NCBI GenBank assembly: GCA_019239585.1
Contig: JAFAZU010000646.1
Location: forward strand, 1 to 5,179
Direction of reading: 5' to 3'
From: Acidobacteriaceae bacterium
GTDB lineage: Bacteria; Acidobacteriota; Terriglobia; Bryobacterales; Bryobacteraceae
DNA length: 5,179 bases
Numbering within the stretch: the first letter of the stretch is position 1; each line of letters begins with the position of its first letter. This document shows positions 1 to 5,179 of this stretch, piece after piece. Below the pieces are notes generated by a model. That model was given only the letters and a program-made list of their open reading frames with translations. It had not been told where the DNA came from and ran no database searches. Position numbers and translations under genes: made by a program.

Positions 1-396
1 ATCAATGCTGATCTGTAGATAATCGAGTCCAGCTTTATTCAGACGTTTGATGCGGTCGGGCGTCAGCAGATAGCCGTTCGTGATCAGGGTAGCAATTGCT
101 CCATTCGCGCGAACGCGCCGGATCAACTGATCCAGATCCGGGTGGAGAGTGGGTTCCCCGCCGCTGAAAGTAATAATACTGGTTCCCAGCTCAGCCAGCT
201 TGTCGAGACGCCGCAGCATGTCATCGGTCGGAACCGGCGGAGAGTGCTTATCGAACTCGTTGCAATAGGTGCAGGCCAGGTTACAGCGGCGGATTGGAAT
301 GATTTGAGCAAGAATTGGATGAGCGGCGGAGGCCATCGCACGAACAAACATGCGTGTTTCCCGAAGCCTGCGATTAAATTTTAAGAATGCTCGCAT
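1..396 (-). CDS. Radical SAM protein, N-terminal part (cut by the window edge)
   Basis: The reading frame opens at ATG 396 and stays open to base 1, giving 132 residues with no stop, so the C-terminal part lies outside the window. The radical SAM cluster motif CNLACTYC is at residues 38-45 (Cys38, Cys42, Cys45 in CxxxCxxC spacing) and binds the [4Fe-4S] cluster that cleaves S-adenosylmethionine. SGGEP at 78-82 is the usual SAM-contacting motif, and TNGYLL (106-111) and LQISID (127-132) fit later strands of the partial TIM barrel. Residues 1-30 are basic and precede the barrel; they look unlike HpnH or MoaA N-termini. ATG 351 (residue 16) is an alternative start; neither start has a strong ribosome site. 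The gene is divergent from the small gene at 468. Family membership is clear, but substrate and reaction cannot be told from this fragment, which lacks any C-terminal SPASM/twitch or other accessory domain. Confidence 0.92.
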   Translation of the reverse strand, partial: MRAFLKFNRRLRETRMFVRAMASAAHPILAQIIPIRRCNLACTYCNEFDKHSPPVPTDDMLRRLDKLAELGTSIITFSGGEPTLHPDLDQLIRRVRANGAIATLITNGYLLTPDRIKRLNKAGLDYLQISID

Positions 397-467
397 GAAC
401 GTGCGTTACAACCAAAGAGAACGCATGGGCTCTCTTCCTTAGACTAGCGGAACGAAGCGGAGAATGA
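397..467. promoter_or_regulatory. Divergent intergenic region between the radical SAM gene and the small plus-strand gene
   Basis: This 71-bp gap separates two divergent starts, so promoters for both are expected in or near it. I see no convincing sigma-70 -35/-10 pair in either direction. Short symmetries are present: AACG-TG-CGTT (398-407), directly next to the radical SAM ATG, and GCGTT/AACGC arms at 403-407 and 420-424. They are too short to call an operator. The promoter role is inferred from gene layout only. Confidence 0.35.
458..462 (+). promoter_or_regulatory. Ribosome binding site deciding the start at 468
   Basis: CGGAG lies five bases before ATG 468, a good Shine-Dalgarno spacing. 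Another ATG at 464 is in a different frame and too close to the site, so 468 is preferred. Confidence 0.55.
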
Positions 468-728
468 ATGAAACGTCCACCTGACTATTTCGGCGAGGCA
501 GAACTTGATCTCGTCTATATGGCGCGCCGGTTGAGCGATGCTTTAAGCCTCGAAGGGGTTCTGACCGCTGCCGGTGTTGATTACTTAGTGGAAACAGGAA
601 CGTACACGGGCGGCTTCTTTATAAAACGAGACCTAACAGGAGCTTTCTTTTATGTTGCTCCGAAAGACTTGGAAACTGTCCGCGAACTCCTGCTGCAGAA
701 CAGCTTGAAACCTTATGAGCCGGAATAG
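468..728 (+). CDS. Small conserved-type hypothetical protein, possibly DUF2007-like
   Basis: The protein has 86 residues, no signal peptide, no membrane segment and no cysteine, so it is probably cytoplasmic. Residues 16-35 look helical (YMARRLSDALSLEGVLTAAG), followed by a short strand (DYLVE, 38-42), a Gly/Phe-rich turn and strand (GGFFIKRDLTGAFFYV, 48-63) and a final helix (DLETVRELLLQN, 67-78). This alpha-beta-beta-alpha order, with a helix that reads like 'locate the source, recover the value, adjust the last residues', resembles the small ferredoxin-like fold of DUF2007 putative signal-transducing proteins. The match is by general pattern only, with no diagnostic catalytic residue. A ribosome site (CGGAG at 458-462) and a clean open frame support expression. 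Its 3' end overlaps galT tail-to-tail by 16 bp, and it is divergent from the radical SAM gene. The function is unknown. Confidence 0.75.
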   Translation: MKRPPDYFGEAELDLVYMARRLSDALSLEGVLTAAGVDYLVETGTYTGGFFIKRDLTGAFFYVAPKDLETVRELLLQNSLKPYEPE

Positions 729-1690
729 GGACCAGTAGCAGGCTCCGAGCGGCGGAGATTGTCCGCCATCTGCTCAGGGGCTGTGTCCGCCAAAAATGTG
801 CCGTAGCCAGTCTCGATAGTTGCCAAATACTTCAGCTTGGTCGGGCTGCGCTGCAAAGGCAGGAATTGAACGTGAAAGCGGTAAGCGGCCTCCGGCTGGC
901 GCAGAGGCGCTTGCTTTACAGCCATCATTAGCGGCATGAGAAAGCCGTACAAATTATCGTATTTCTTGCGTATGACGCTGATGATCTCAGCCAGGCTCTT
1001 TCGTTCTGCTTCCGTGAATTCCAGCAAAGTGCGCGCCGGGCGGCGTCCGAAAATCCAAATCTCGGCGGGAAAACGCGCTGCATACGGCACGAAAGCAACG
1101 AAGTCACTGTTCTGGGCAACGATCCGCACTCCAGCCTTCACTTCTTCTTCAAACAAGCGTTCGAACAGGTTTGCTCCATTGTTGGATTCGGCAAATTGGC
1201 GGCTTGCGGCAAGCTCCCTTTGTACTGTTGGCGGAATAAAGGGCATGGCGTAGATCTGGCCATGCGGATGCGGCATGGTCACGCCCACAGCTTCCCCGCA
1301 GTTCTCAAAAACAGCCACCAGCGCGATATCGGGATTGGCCGCATGCTGCCGAGTGCGCTCCGTCCACAGGTCAACCACTTTCCCCCAATTCTCAAGAGAT
1401 AAGGCCGAAGGCGGAAGCGTATGTTCGGGAGAATAGAGGACTACATCACAAGCGCCGCGCGGACCTGTTTCGGCAAACAGCGCGGGGTGAGGATCGGGGT
1501 TAAACGGGTCGCTGTCTGGGGCAAACGCCGGAAAGTCGTTCGGATATAAATAAACGTCGTAGTGATCCGGTACATGGCCGGAACCTGGGTCAAAGGGACA
1601 CCAGTTAGCGGGCATTTGCGGACGGTTCTGCCGCGCGGTGGTCACTACGACCCATTGCTGCAGGAGAGCGTGCCAACGAAGCTGATGCAT
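713..1690 (-). CDS. galT: Galactose-1-phosphate uridylyltransferase
   Basis: GalT exchanges UMP between UDP-glucose and galactose-1-phosphate in the cytoplasmic Leloir pathway. The signature HPHGQ is complete; in the numbering from the in-frame TTG at 1693 it is residues 142-146, where His144 matches the histidine that carries the uridylyl group and Gln146 the conserved Gln (E. coli His166 and Gln168). The N-terminal LRWHALLQQWVVV, FENCGEAVG just before the motif, and the C-terminal FHVQFLPL block all align by eye with the family. The length (325 residues) is normal. I take ATG 1690 as start; TTG 1693 abuts the upstream stop and adds only one residue. There is no clear ribosome site, so translation is probably coupled to the upstream gene. 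Odd points: the zinc CxxC is CPFD (Cys32, Asp35), although His91 and His142 remain, and the E. coli iron ligands are largely replaced. No galK or galE is in the window. It is the last gene of the minus-strand run. Confidence 0.92.
   Translation of the reverse strand: MHQLRWHALLQQWVVVTTARQNRPQMPANWCPFDPGSGHVPDHYDVYLYPNDFPAFAPDSDPFNPDPHPALFAETGPRGACDVVLYSPEHTLPPSALSLENWGKVVDLWTERTRQHAANPDIALVAVFENCGEAVGVTMPHPHGQIYAMPFIPPTVQRELAASRQFAESNNGANLFERLFEEEVKAGVRIVAQNSDFVAFVPYAARFPAEIWIFGRRPARTLLEFTEAERKSLAEIISVIRKKYDNLYGFLMPLMMAVKQAPLRQPEAAYRFHVQFLPLQRSPTKLKYLATIETGYGTFLADTAPEQMADNLRRSEPATGPYSGS
747..775. other. GC-rich hairpin just past the small gene, inside the galT 3' end
   Basis: GGCGGA (751-756) pairs perfectly with TCCGCC (762-767) around a 5-base loop. 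Outer GAGC (747-750) and GCTC (772-775) can extend the stem past a 4-base bulge. It lies 19 bases beyond the stop of the plus-strand gene. No T-run follows on either strand, so it is not a classical intrinsic terminator, but it could slow polymerase or protect the small gene's mRNA. On the minus strand it is within codons for the GalT C-terminus, so codon constraint is an alternative explanation. Confidence 0.3.
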
Positions 1691-1693
1691 CAA

Positions 1694-3199
1694 TTAATGG
1701 ATGGTACTTTCGATGGGAACCGTAACAGTATTGCTGTTAACTCCTGCTTGCGAGATAAGTAAGTTCGCGGTGCGCCCCGGCGGAAGGCTTTCCGGCAGCA
1801 GGACACGAAGTTCGTAGACTCCTACAGTTCCTTGCGGCAGACCCGCATGCAGGACCGGAAGCGATTGGCCGTTCAAATAAGCTTCGACGGGTATCTGAGT
1901 TTGCGAGTCTGATGCGGAATAGGGATGCCCTGCTTCTGCCGTCTCCTCAGAACCAAGAGGGCTCACAGAACCTAAACCGGTTGCCCAAACCGTCAACACC
2001 TCACCCGGCTTTGCGGGGTCATCGGAGGTGACGAGGGCGCCTGAGGCAGTCGCATCCTCCTTGGCATGGAGGAGCATACCGCTCCTTGGTTCAGAACCGG
2101 ACATGGCAAAAATCCCAGGAGATGCAGGAGTTGCCTGGACGGCAACAGCGTTCGTGGTCATTACGACCCCGTTAGAAAACTCCACCCGCACATACACGCT
2201 TTCGGTACCGTTGAAGCTGTAAGGCAACTGCGACCGGATTTGCAATGGTGAGACGGAAAGAAGAGGAAGCTTGCGGCCATCGAGCAACACTTGGACGCCA
2301 GCTAGCTTTAAGGGAAGAGGGTGTTCCCCATCATCAGGAGCAGACTCGGAAACTTCGGAAAAGTGTTGTCCGTTGATGGTAATGAGAGTGCCGGGGGCTA
2401 GCGGTCCCGCTTTAAAGTTGGCAGAGTTCACAACACTGCCCTCTGACAATGGAAGATCGCCCGGCGAGAAGACCAGAATGCGGCGATTTCCTTTATCAGC
2501 AACAAACAAATTAACTCCGTCCGAAACTAAAGCCTGCGGATCAGCGAAATGATCCGGGCCGGTTATCGTGCTGTCCAGGGTTACAAAGCTTGACTGGCCG
2601 AGAACGGCATCCGCCCCGACATCGCCGCCTGCCGGCAAGGTATTCCAGACCAGAATACGACGAAGCGCCCGGTCCCCTACAAATAATCGTTTACCATCCA
2701 GAGCAACAGAAACCGGTTCAATCAAAGTGGTGTTGTCGATGGCACCGCCGTCACTATCAGCTTCAAGAATCACATCCGGCCCACCTGCCGCCTGCGACGA
2801 ATGAACATCACGCCACAATAGGACTCGATGACTTCTCGTATCCACCATCGCAACAGCATTTCCGAAGGAACTGTATTGAGCCGCCGTGAGTGAAACAGGC
2901 TGACTTGTTGTTGCGCTTGGCGAAAAACCGCAAACGGCGCAGGGCGAGCCTGCCCGTTCGGGAAGATCTTCTCCCGGCGGAGGAATGTGATCGAAAGTTA
3001 ACACACGCCCGGAAGCGTCAGCAACGTAAAGCTTACCGTTCAAAAAGCTCAAGCTTTGCGCCGAGACTCCTGTTTCATGAGCTGTAAACGACGGCTGGCC
3101 TATCACCGCCCGCGCTGCCTCGCCTGTTTGAAATTCAGCCGCGCAGACAATACTCACCGTCATCCAGAACGCGAGGAAGCCAAGGAGCCATTTCAGCAT
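1694..3199 (-). CDS. Exported NHL-like beta-propeller protein with a C-terminal TIGR03437-type domain
   Basis: The protein has 501 residues. A type I signal peptide covers about residues 1-20 (Lys3, hydrophobic core 4-18, likely cleavage in VCA-AE). Four NHL-like strand motifs follow at about 60-residue spacing: VADASGRVLTF (59-69), VDTRSHRVLLW (119-129), VGDRALRRILVW (174-185) and VADKGNRRILVF (233-244). They alternate with VIGQPSF (32-38) and VLGQSSF (199-205), as in acidobacterial NHL proteins. Residues 255-497 are a full TIGR03437-type domain: VVNSANFKAGPLAPGTLITINGQ at its start, then TPASPGIF (357-364), PGEVLTVWATGLG (398-410) and the closing GVNSNTVTVPIE. Four blades are fewer than a closed six-blade propeller, so it may oligomerise or have divergent blades. 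No catalytic residues are seen; a binding or surface role is only inferred. Cys87/Cys90 (CAVC) may form a disulfide. Its ATG directly abuts the queF stop, and galT follows immediately. Confidence 0.9.
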   Translation of the reverse strand: MLKWLLGFLAFWMTVSIVCAAEFQTGEAARAVIGQPSFTAHETGVSAQSLSFLNGKLYVADASGRVLTFDHIPPPGEDLPERAGSPCAVCGFSPSATTSQPVSLTAAQYSSFGNAVAMVDTRSHRVLLWRDVHSSQAAGGPDVILEADSDGGAIDNTTLIEPVSVALDGKRLFVGDRALRRILVWNTLPAGGDVGADAVLGQSSFVTLDSTITGPDHFADPQALVSDGVNLFVADKGNRRILVFSPGDLPLSEGSVVNSANFKAGPLAPGTLITINGQHFSEVSESAPDDGEHPLPLKLAGVQVLLDGRKLPLLSVSPLQIRSQLPYSFNGTESVYVRVEFSNGVVMTTNAVAVQATPASPGIFAMSGSEPRSGMLLHAKEDATASGALVTSDDPAKPGEVLTVWATGLGSVSPLGSEETAEAGHPYSASDSQTQIPVEAYLNGQSLPVLHAGLPQGTVGVYELRVLLPESLPPGRTANLLISQAGVNSNTVTVPIESTIH

Positions 3200-3649
3200 T
3201 TAGGCACTCAATTGAAGAGAGTTATTTCGTTCGGTTGCAACAGATTGCAGCGAACCTGCCTGCCGCCGGTACTTAGCGGTAACTCGGGTGGACATACCGC
3301 CGCGAGGGGCCCAGTCGCCAATCACGGTTGCTTCTACGGGATCAGCAGCGCTCACTACATCGGCAAGCATCCGGTTCACCGCGTTTTCCTGGAAAATACC
3401 AAGATTCCGATAAGCCAACGTGTACATCTTTAAAGATTTCAGCTCTAGACAGAGTTTATCGGGAGTATAGATCAAGCGCAAGGTCCCATGATCGGGAAGA
3501 CCCGTTTTCGGGCATACGGACGTAAATTCAGGCATTACGATCTCGATCTCGTAGCCGCTGTATTGGTTAGGCCAGGTTTCAATTGCGGGCAAGTCCGCAT
3601 CAACCCCTGCTGCTGCGTGTTGGTCAGTGTATTGACGATCTACTTTCAT
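3200..3649 (-). CDS. queF: NADPH-dependent 7-cyano-7-deazaguanine (preQ0) reductase, QueF
   Basis: QueF reduces the nitrile of preQ0 to the amine of preQ1 with two NADPH, a cytoplasmic step in making queuosine for tRNA wobble position 34. The protein has 149 residues, matching the short single-domain (B. subtilis-like) type. FTSVCPKTGLPDHG (42-55) holds the expected nucleophile Cys46 and proton donor Asp53. ELKSLKMY (69-76) is the QueF motif E(S/L)K(S/A)hK, used in cofactor and substrate binding. YRNLGIFQENAVN (80-92) contains Glu88, matching the substrate-recognising Glu of B. subtilis QueF, although the preceding His there is Gln87 here. PRGGMS (115-120) is the usual closing motif. ATG 3649 overlaps the upstream TGA in ATGA, and the stop TAA touches the next ATG, so translation is probably coupled on both sides. 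No queC, queD or queE is nearby. All key residues are present. Confidence 0.96.
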   Translation of the reverse strand: MKVDRQYTDQHAAAGVDADLPAIETWPNQYSGYEIEIVMPEFTSVCPKTGLPDHGTLRLIYTPDKLCLELKSLKMYTLAYRNLGIFQENAVNRMLADVVSAADPVEATVIGDWAPRGGMSTRVTAKYRRQAGSLQSVATERNNSLQLSA

Positions 3650-4881
3650 TTCGCGTTTAGTTTCCCGGCCAGCAGATCAAGAAACAGGCCGACATCAGTT
3701 ACGACACCGACTGCCTGACCTGTGCCACGGTCGCTGACCTTGGTGGGCACAGCCGGATTAATATCTACACAGACTATTTTCACCCAGGCAGGCAGCATAT
3801 TGCCAACCGCAATCGAGTGAAGCATGGAGCTTAGGCAGAGGACAACGCCCGCCTCACGCAACTGCGCGGCATAGGCGTCCTGCGCCTGATTCATATCGGT
3901 AATGACCTCGGGAAGAGGGCCATCATCACGGATGCTTCCCGCCAGAACAAACGGTACCCGGGCCTTTACGCATTCGTACATCACACCTTTCGTTAGAATC
4001 CCTGCTTCTACGGCTTGGGCGATACCGCCAGCATGATTAATAGCGTTGATGGCGCGCATGTGATTGCGATGGCCGTGCTCCTCCAGCCTGCCGTCCTGCG
4101 TGCGAACCCCAAGGGATGTGCCTAGGAGAGCAGATTCAATATCGTGTACGGCTAAAGCGTTGCCAGCCAGCACGGCATCGATCCACTTGCTCCGAATCAG
4201 CTTTGACATAGGCTCACAGCCGCCGGTGTGTACCACAACCGGACCTGCGACAGCCACGATTTTTCTGCCGTCTTCACGGGCTTGCCGCATGAGGGCTGCC
4301 GTTTGCGCCACGGCGGTTTCCACCTGGCGCTCCGAAGAAATTTCGTTGCTCATGAACGCGAAGGCCATGCGATCGCGTTCCTTAGCTTCCGGAATCACGC
4401 GAATTCCCTTCATTCCGGTCACCACCGGATCACCCGCCTTAATGTCGCGCAAGCGGCGGCACTGCGCGACTCCATCACGAACCACGACCATCGCGTCCAT
4501 TCGCTGGTTTTGCGCTTCGAGCCACTGGCCTCGATGACGGACAAGGGTGCGCTGATTCGTGGTGGAGTAGAAATCTTCCGGCGCGCAGCGGTCCTTGTCA
4601 GCGGCTTTCAGTTCGGCGTCGCCCGAATCAATCGGGGCGCAGCCAAGGCCCAGCAACTGCGTCATCATGTGTTCCATCTGCTCCTGCGAAGGAGCTTCTA
4701 CACGTAAACGCAGGGATGAAGGGTCGCTATTTGTGCGACCGATCTTGAAATTCTCCACTTCGAAGCGGCCCCCGTACTCGACAACTGAGTCGAAGATCCG
4801 CTCCATGATGTGGGAATCGATCAGATGGCCCTGCGCTTCGACGACCTCGGAAAGCGGCAGATCCTTGGACTGCTTTGACAT
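3646..4881 (-). CDS. LOR/SDH-domain protein (TIGR00300 type), probable archaeal-type ornithine cyclodeaminase
   Basis: The protein has 411 residues and no signal peptide. Residues 8 to about 100 match the LOR/SDH conserved region (Pfam Saccharop_dh_N, PF04455): SEVVEAQGHLIDSHIMERI (11-29) and GGRFEVENFKIGRTNSDPS (37-55). The rest is the NAD-binding part: GPVVVHTGG (213-221), GNALAVHDIE (240-249), LAGSIRDDGPLPEV (313-326), MLHSIAVGNMLP (353-364) and VDINPAVPTKVSDRGTGQA (372-390). From established knowledge, this domain in methanogens and at the C-terminus of cyanobacterial ArgZ/AgrE is an NAD-dependent ornithine cyclodeaminase making proline and ammonia, unrelated to the mu-crystallin type. 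The arginine dihydrolase domain of ArgZ is absent here. The substrate is inferred from family, not from residues I can assign. The start follows the phosphofructokinase stop by 4 bp without a clear ribosome site; the stop overlaps queF by 4 bp. Older labels such as 'LOR/SDH bifunctional enzyme' would refer to the same family. Confidence 0.83.
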   Translation of the reverse strand: MSKQSKDLPLSEVVEAQGHLIDSHIMERIFDSVVEYGGRFEVENFKIGRTNSDPSSLRLRVEAPSQEQMEHMMTQLLGLGCAPIDSGDAELKAADKDRCAPEDFYSTTNQRTLVRHRGQWLEAQNQRMDAMVVVRDGVAQCRRLRDIKAGDPVVTGMKGIRVIPEAKERDRMAFAFMSNEISSERQVETAVAQTAALMRQAREDGRKIVAVAGPVVVHTGGCEPMSKLIRSKWIDAVLAGNALAVHDIESALLGTSLGVRTQDGRLEEHGHRNHMRAINAINHAGGIAQAVEAGILTKGVMYECVKARVPFVLAGSIRDDGPLPEVITDMNQAQDAYAAQLREAGVVLCLSSMLHSIAVGNMLPAWVKIVCVDINPAVPTKVSDRGTGQAVGVVTDVGLFLDLLAGKLNAK

Positions 4882-4885
4882 TCGA

Positions 4886-5179
4886 TCAGGCGTGAGTCAA
4901 AAAGACCGGCAAGCCTTCCTTATTGGTATAGCTGGGGCGATAGCGCTCCGTGTTGTACATTTTTTCGATATCGACATGACGGGGACCGAGCTTCGGATCA
5001 GGGATTTCAACCATTGCAAATTTTCCGTCTGTAATGGAAGCCATTAGCCCCGTTTTGTGGGATGTGATTGCATCATAAGCCATGGTGCCGAATGTAGTGG
5101 CGACCAGGGTATCGAGAAAATCCGGCGCGCCGCTACGCAGATCATACGTTAAGTCGCTGACCACTGTTTCCGAACCGGT
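4886..5179 (-). CDS. 6-phosphofructokinase family protein, C-terminal 97 residues (cut by the window edge)
   Basis: The frame is open through base 5179, so the start is outside the window; GTG 5164 is only an internal codon. Phosphofructokinase phosphorylates fructose-6-phosphate to the 1,6-bisphosphate, using ATP or, in some subfamilies, pyrophosphate. The fragment matches the C-terminal region: GSETVVSDLTYDLRSGAPD aligns with the ETR...LGHIQRGGSP block of E. coli PfkA, and the following DTLVATTFGTMAYDAI matches the DR(I/V)LA(T/S)RxGxxAxDL helix. The tail, rich in Pro and aromatic residues and ending GLPVFLTHA, is a subfamily feature rather than E. coli-like. By this alignment the fructose-6-phosphate arginine R252 is kept, H249 is Tyr (as in many PPi enzymes) and R243 is Val. 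Phosphoryl donor cannot be judged because the N-terminal nucleotide site is missing. It is the first visible gene of the run, ending 4 bp before the cyclodeaminase start. Confidence 0.76.
   Translation of the reverse strand, partial: TGSETVVSDLTYDLRSGAPDFLDTLVATTFGTMAYDAITSHKTGLMASITDGKFAMVEIPDPKLGPRHVDIEKMYNTERYRPSYTNKEGLPVFLTHA

Noticed and set aside
123..384. Two open frames (minus 123-347 and plus 142-384)
   Set aside because: Both are shadows of the radical SAM gene, whose true frame carries CxxxCxxC and GGEP motifs and runs off the left edge.
403..445. TTACAA (406-411) and TAGACT (440-445) as a sigma-70 promoter for the small gene
   Set aside because: The spacing of about 28 bp is far from the usual 17, so the pair is probably chance.
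936..1402. Plus-strand open frames opposite galT
   Set aside because: They are antisense to the conserved GalT core, have skewed composition and no ribosome site or recognisable domain.
2028..3087. Several 60-100 codon plus-strand frames opposite the propeller gene
   Set aside because: All are antisense to a continuous 501-residue frame with clear domains, and none resembles a protein.
3137..3145. Possible lipoprotein lipobox around Cys19 of the propeller protein
   Set aside because: The residues before the Cys are S-I-V, with Val instead of Gly/Ala at -1, and CA-AE fits a type I signal peptidase site better.
4064..4707. Two long plus-strand frames (157 and 159 codons) opposite the cyclodeaminase gene
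   Set aside because: Long antisense frames are common opposite GC-rich genes; these are rich in Arg/Ser/His with no domain pattern, while the minus strand has strong family motifs throughout.
5162..5164. GTG as the start of a 92-residue small protein
   Set aside because: The frame continues open to the window edge and the conserved phosphofructokinase block begins upstream of this codon, so this is an internal valine.
1..5179. A defence, CRISPR, phage or transposon system
   Set aside because: No repeat array, inverted terminal repeats, integrase, transposase, nuclease or toxin-antitoxin pair is visible; every gene but the small one belongs to a recognisable family.

Overview
This 5.2 kb window is ordinary-looking bacterial chromosome. 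It is densely packed with genes and of moderate GC content (mid-50s per cent by eye). The best clue to the host is the secreted protein at 1694-3199. It joins NHL-like beta-propeller repeats to a C-terminal domain of the TIGR03437 type, a domain expanded mainly in Acidobacteriota (Solibacter/Bryobacterales and relatives). I infer an acidobacterium, but no rRNA or other phylogenetic marker is present to confirm it.

Layout: (i) 1-396, minus strand, the N-terminal 132 residues of a radical SAM enzyme that runs off the left edge. (ii) 397-467, a 71-bp divergent intergenic region. (iii) 468-728, plus strand, a small 86-residue protein, possibly DUF2007-like. (iv) 713-5179, minus strand, a tightly packed five-gene run read from right to left: the C-terminal part of a phosphofructokinase, a stand-alone archaeal-type (LOR/SDH, TIGR00300) ornithine cyclodeaminase-like protein, queF, the secreted NHL/TIGR03437 protein, and galT. 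Its four junctions are a 4-bp gap, a 4-bp ATGA overlap, a TAA directly abutting ATG, and a TAA followed at once by TTG-ATG. The run is almost certainly one transcript with translational coupling. The last gene, galT, converges on and overlaps the small plus-strand gene by 16 bp.

The five clustered genes do not form a recognised pathway. They cover glycolysis (phosphofructokinase), ornithine/proline metabolism (cyclodeaminase), queuosine tRNA modification (QueF), an exported propeller protein and the Leloir pathway (GalT). The cluster may be a housekeeping operon held together by co-expression.

I see no mobile element, CRISPR array, tRNA/rRNA, phage gene or defence system, and no clearly new system. 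The points most worth checking are the altered metal sites of GalT, the substituted fructose-6-phosphate site of the phosphofructokinase, the cyclodeaminase lacking its usual bacterial partner domain, and the exported protein translated from inside a run of cytoplasmic enzymes.
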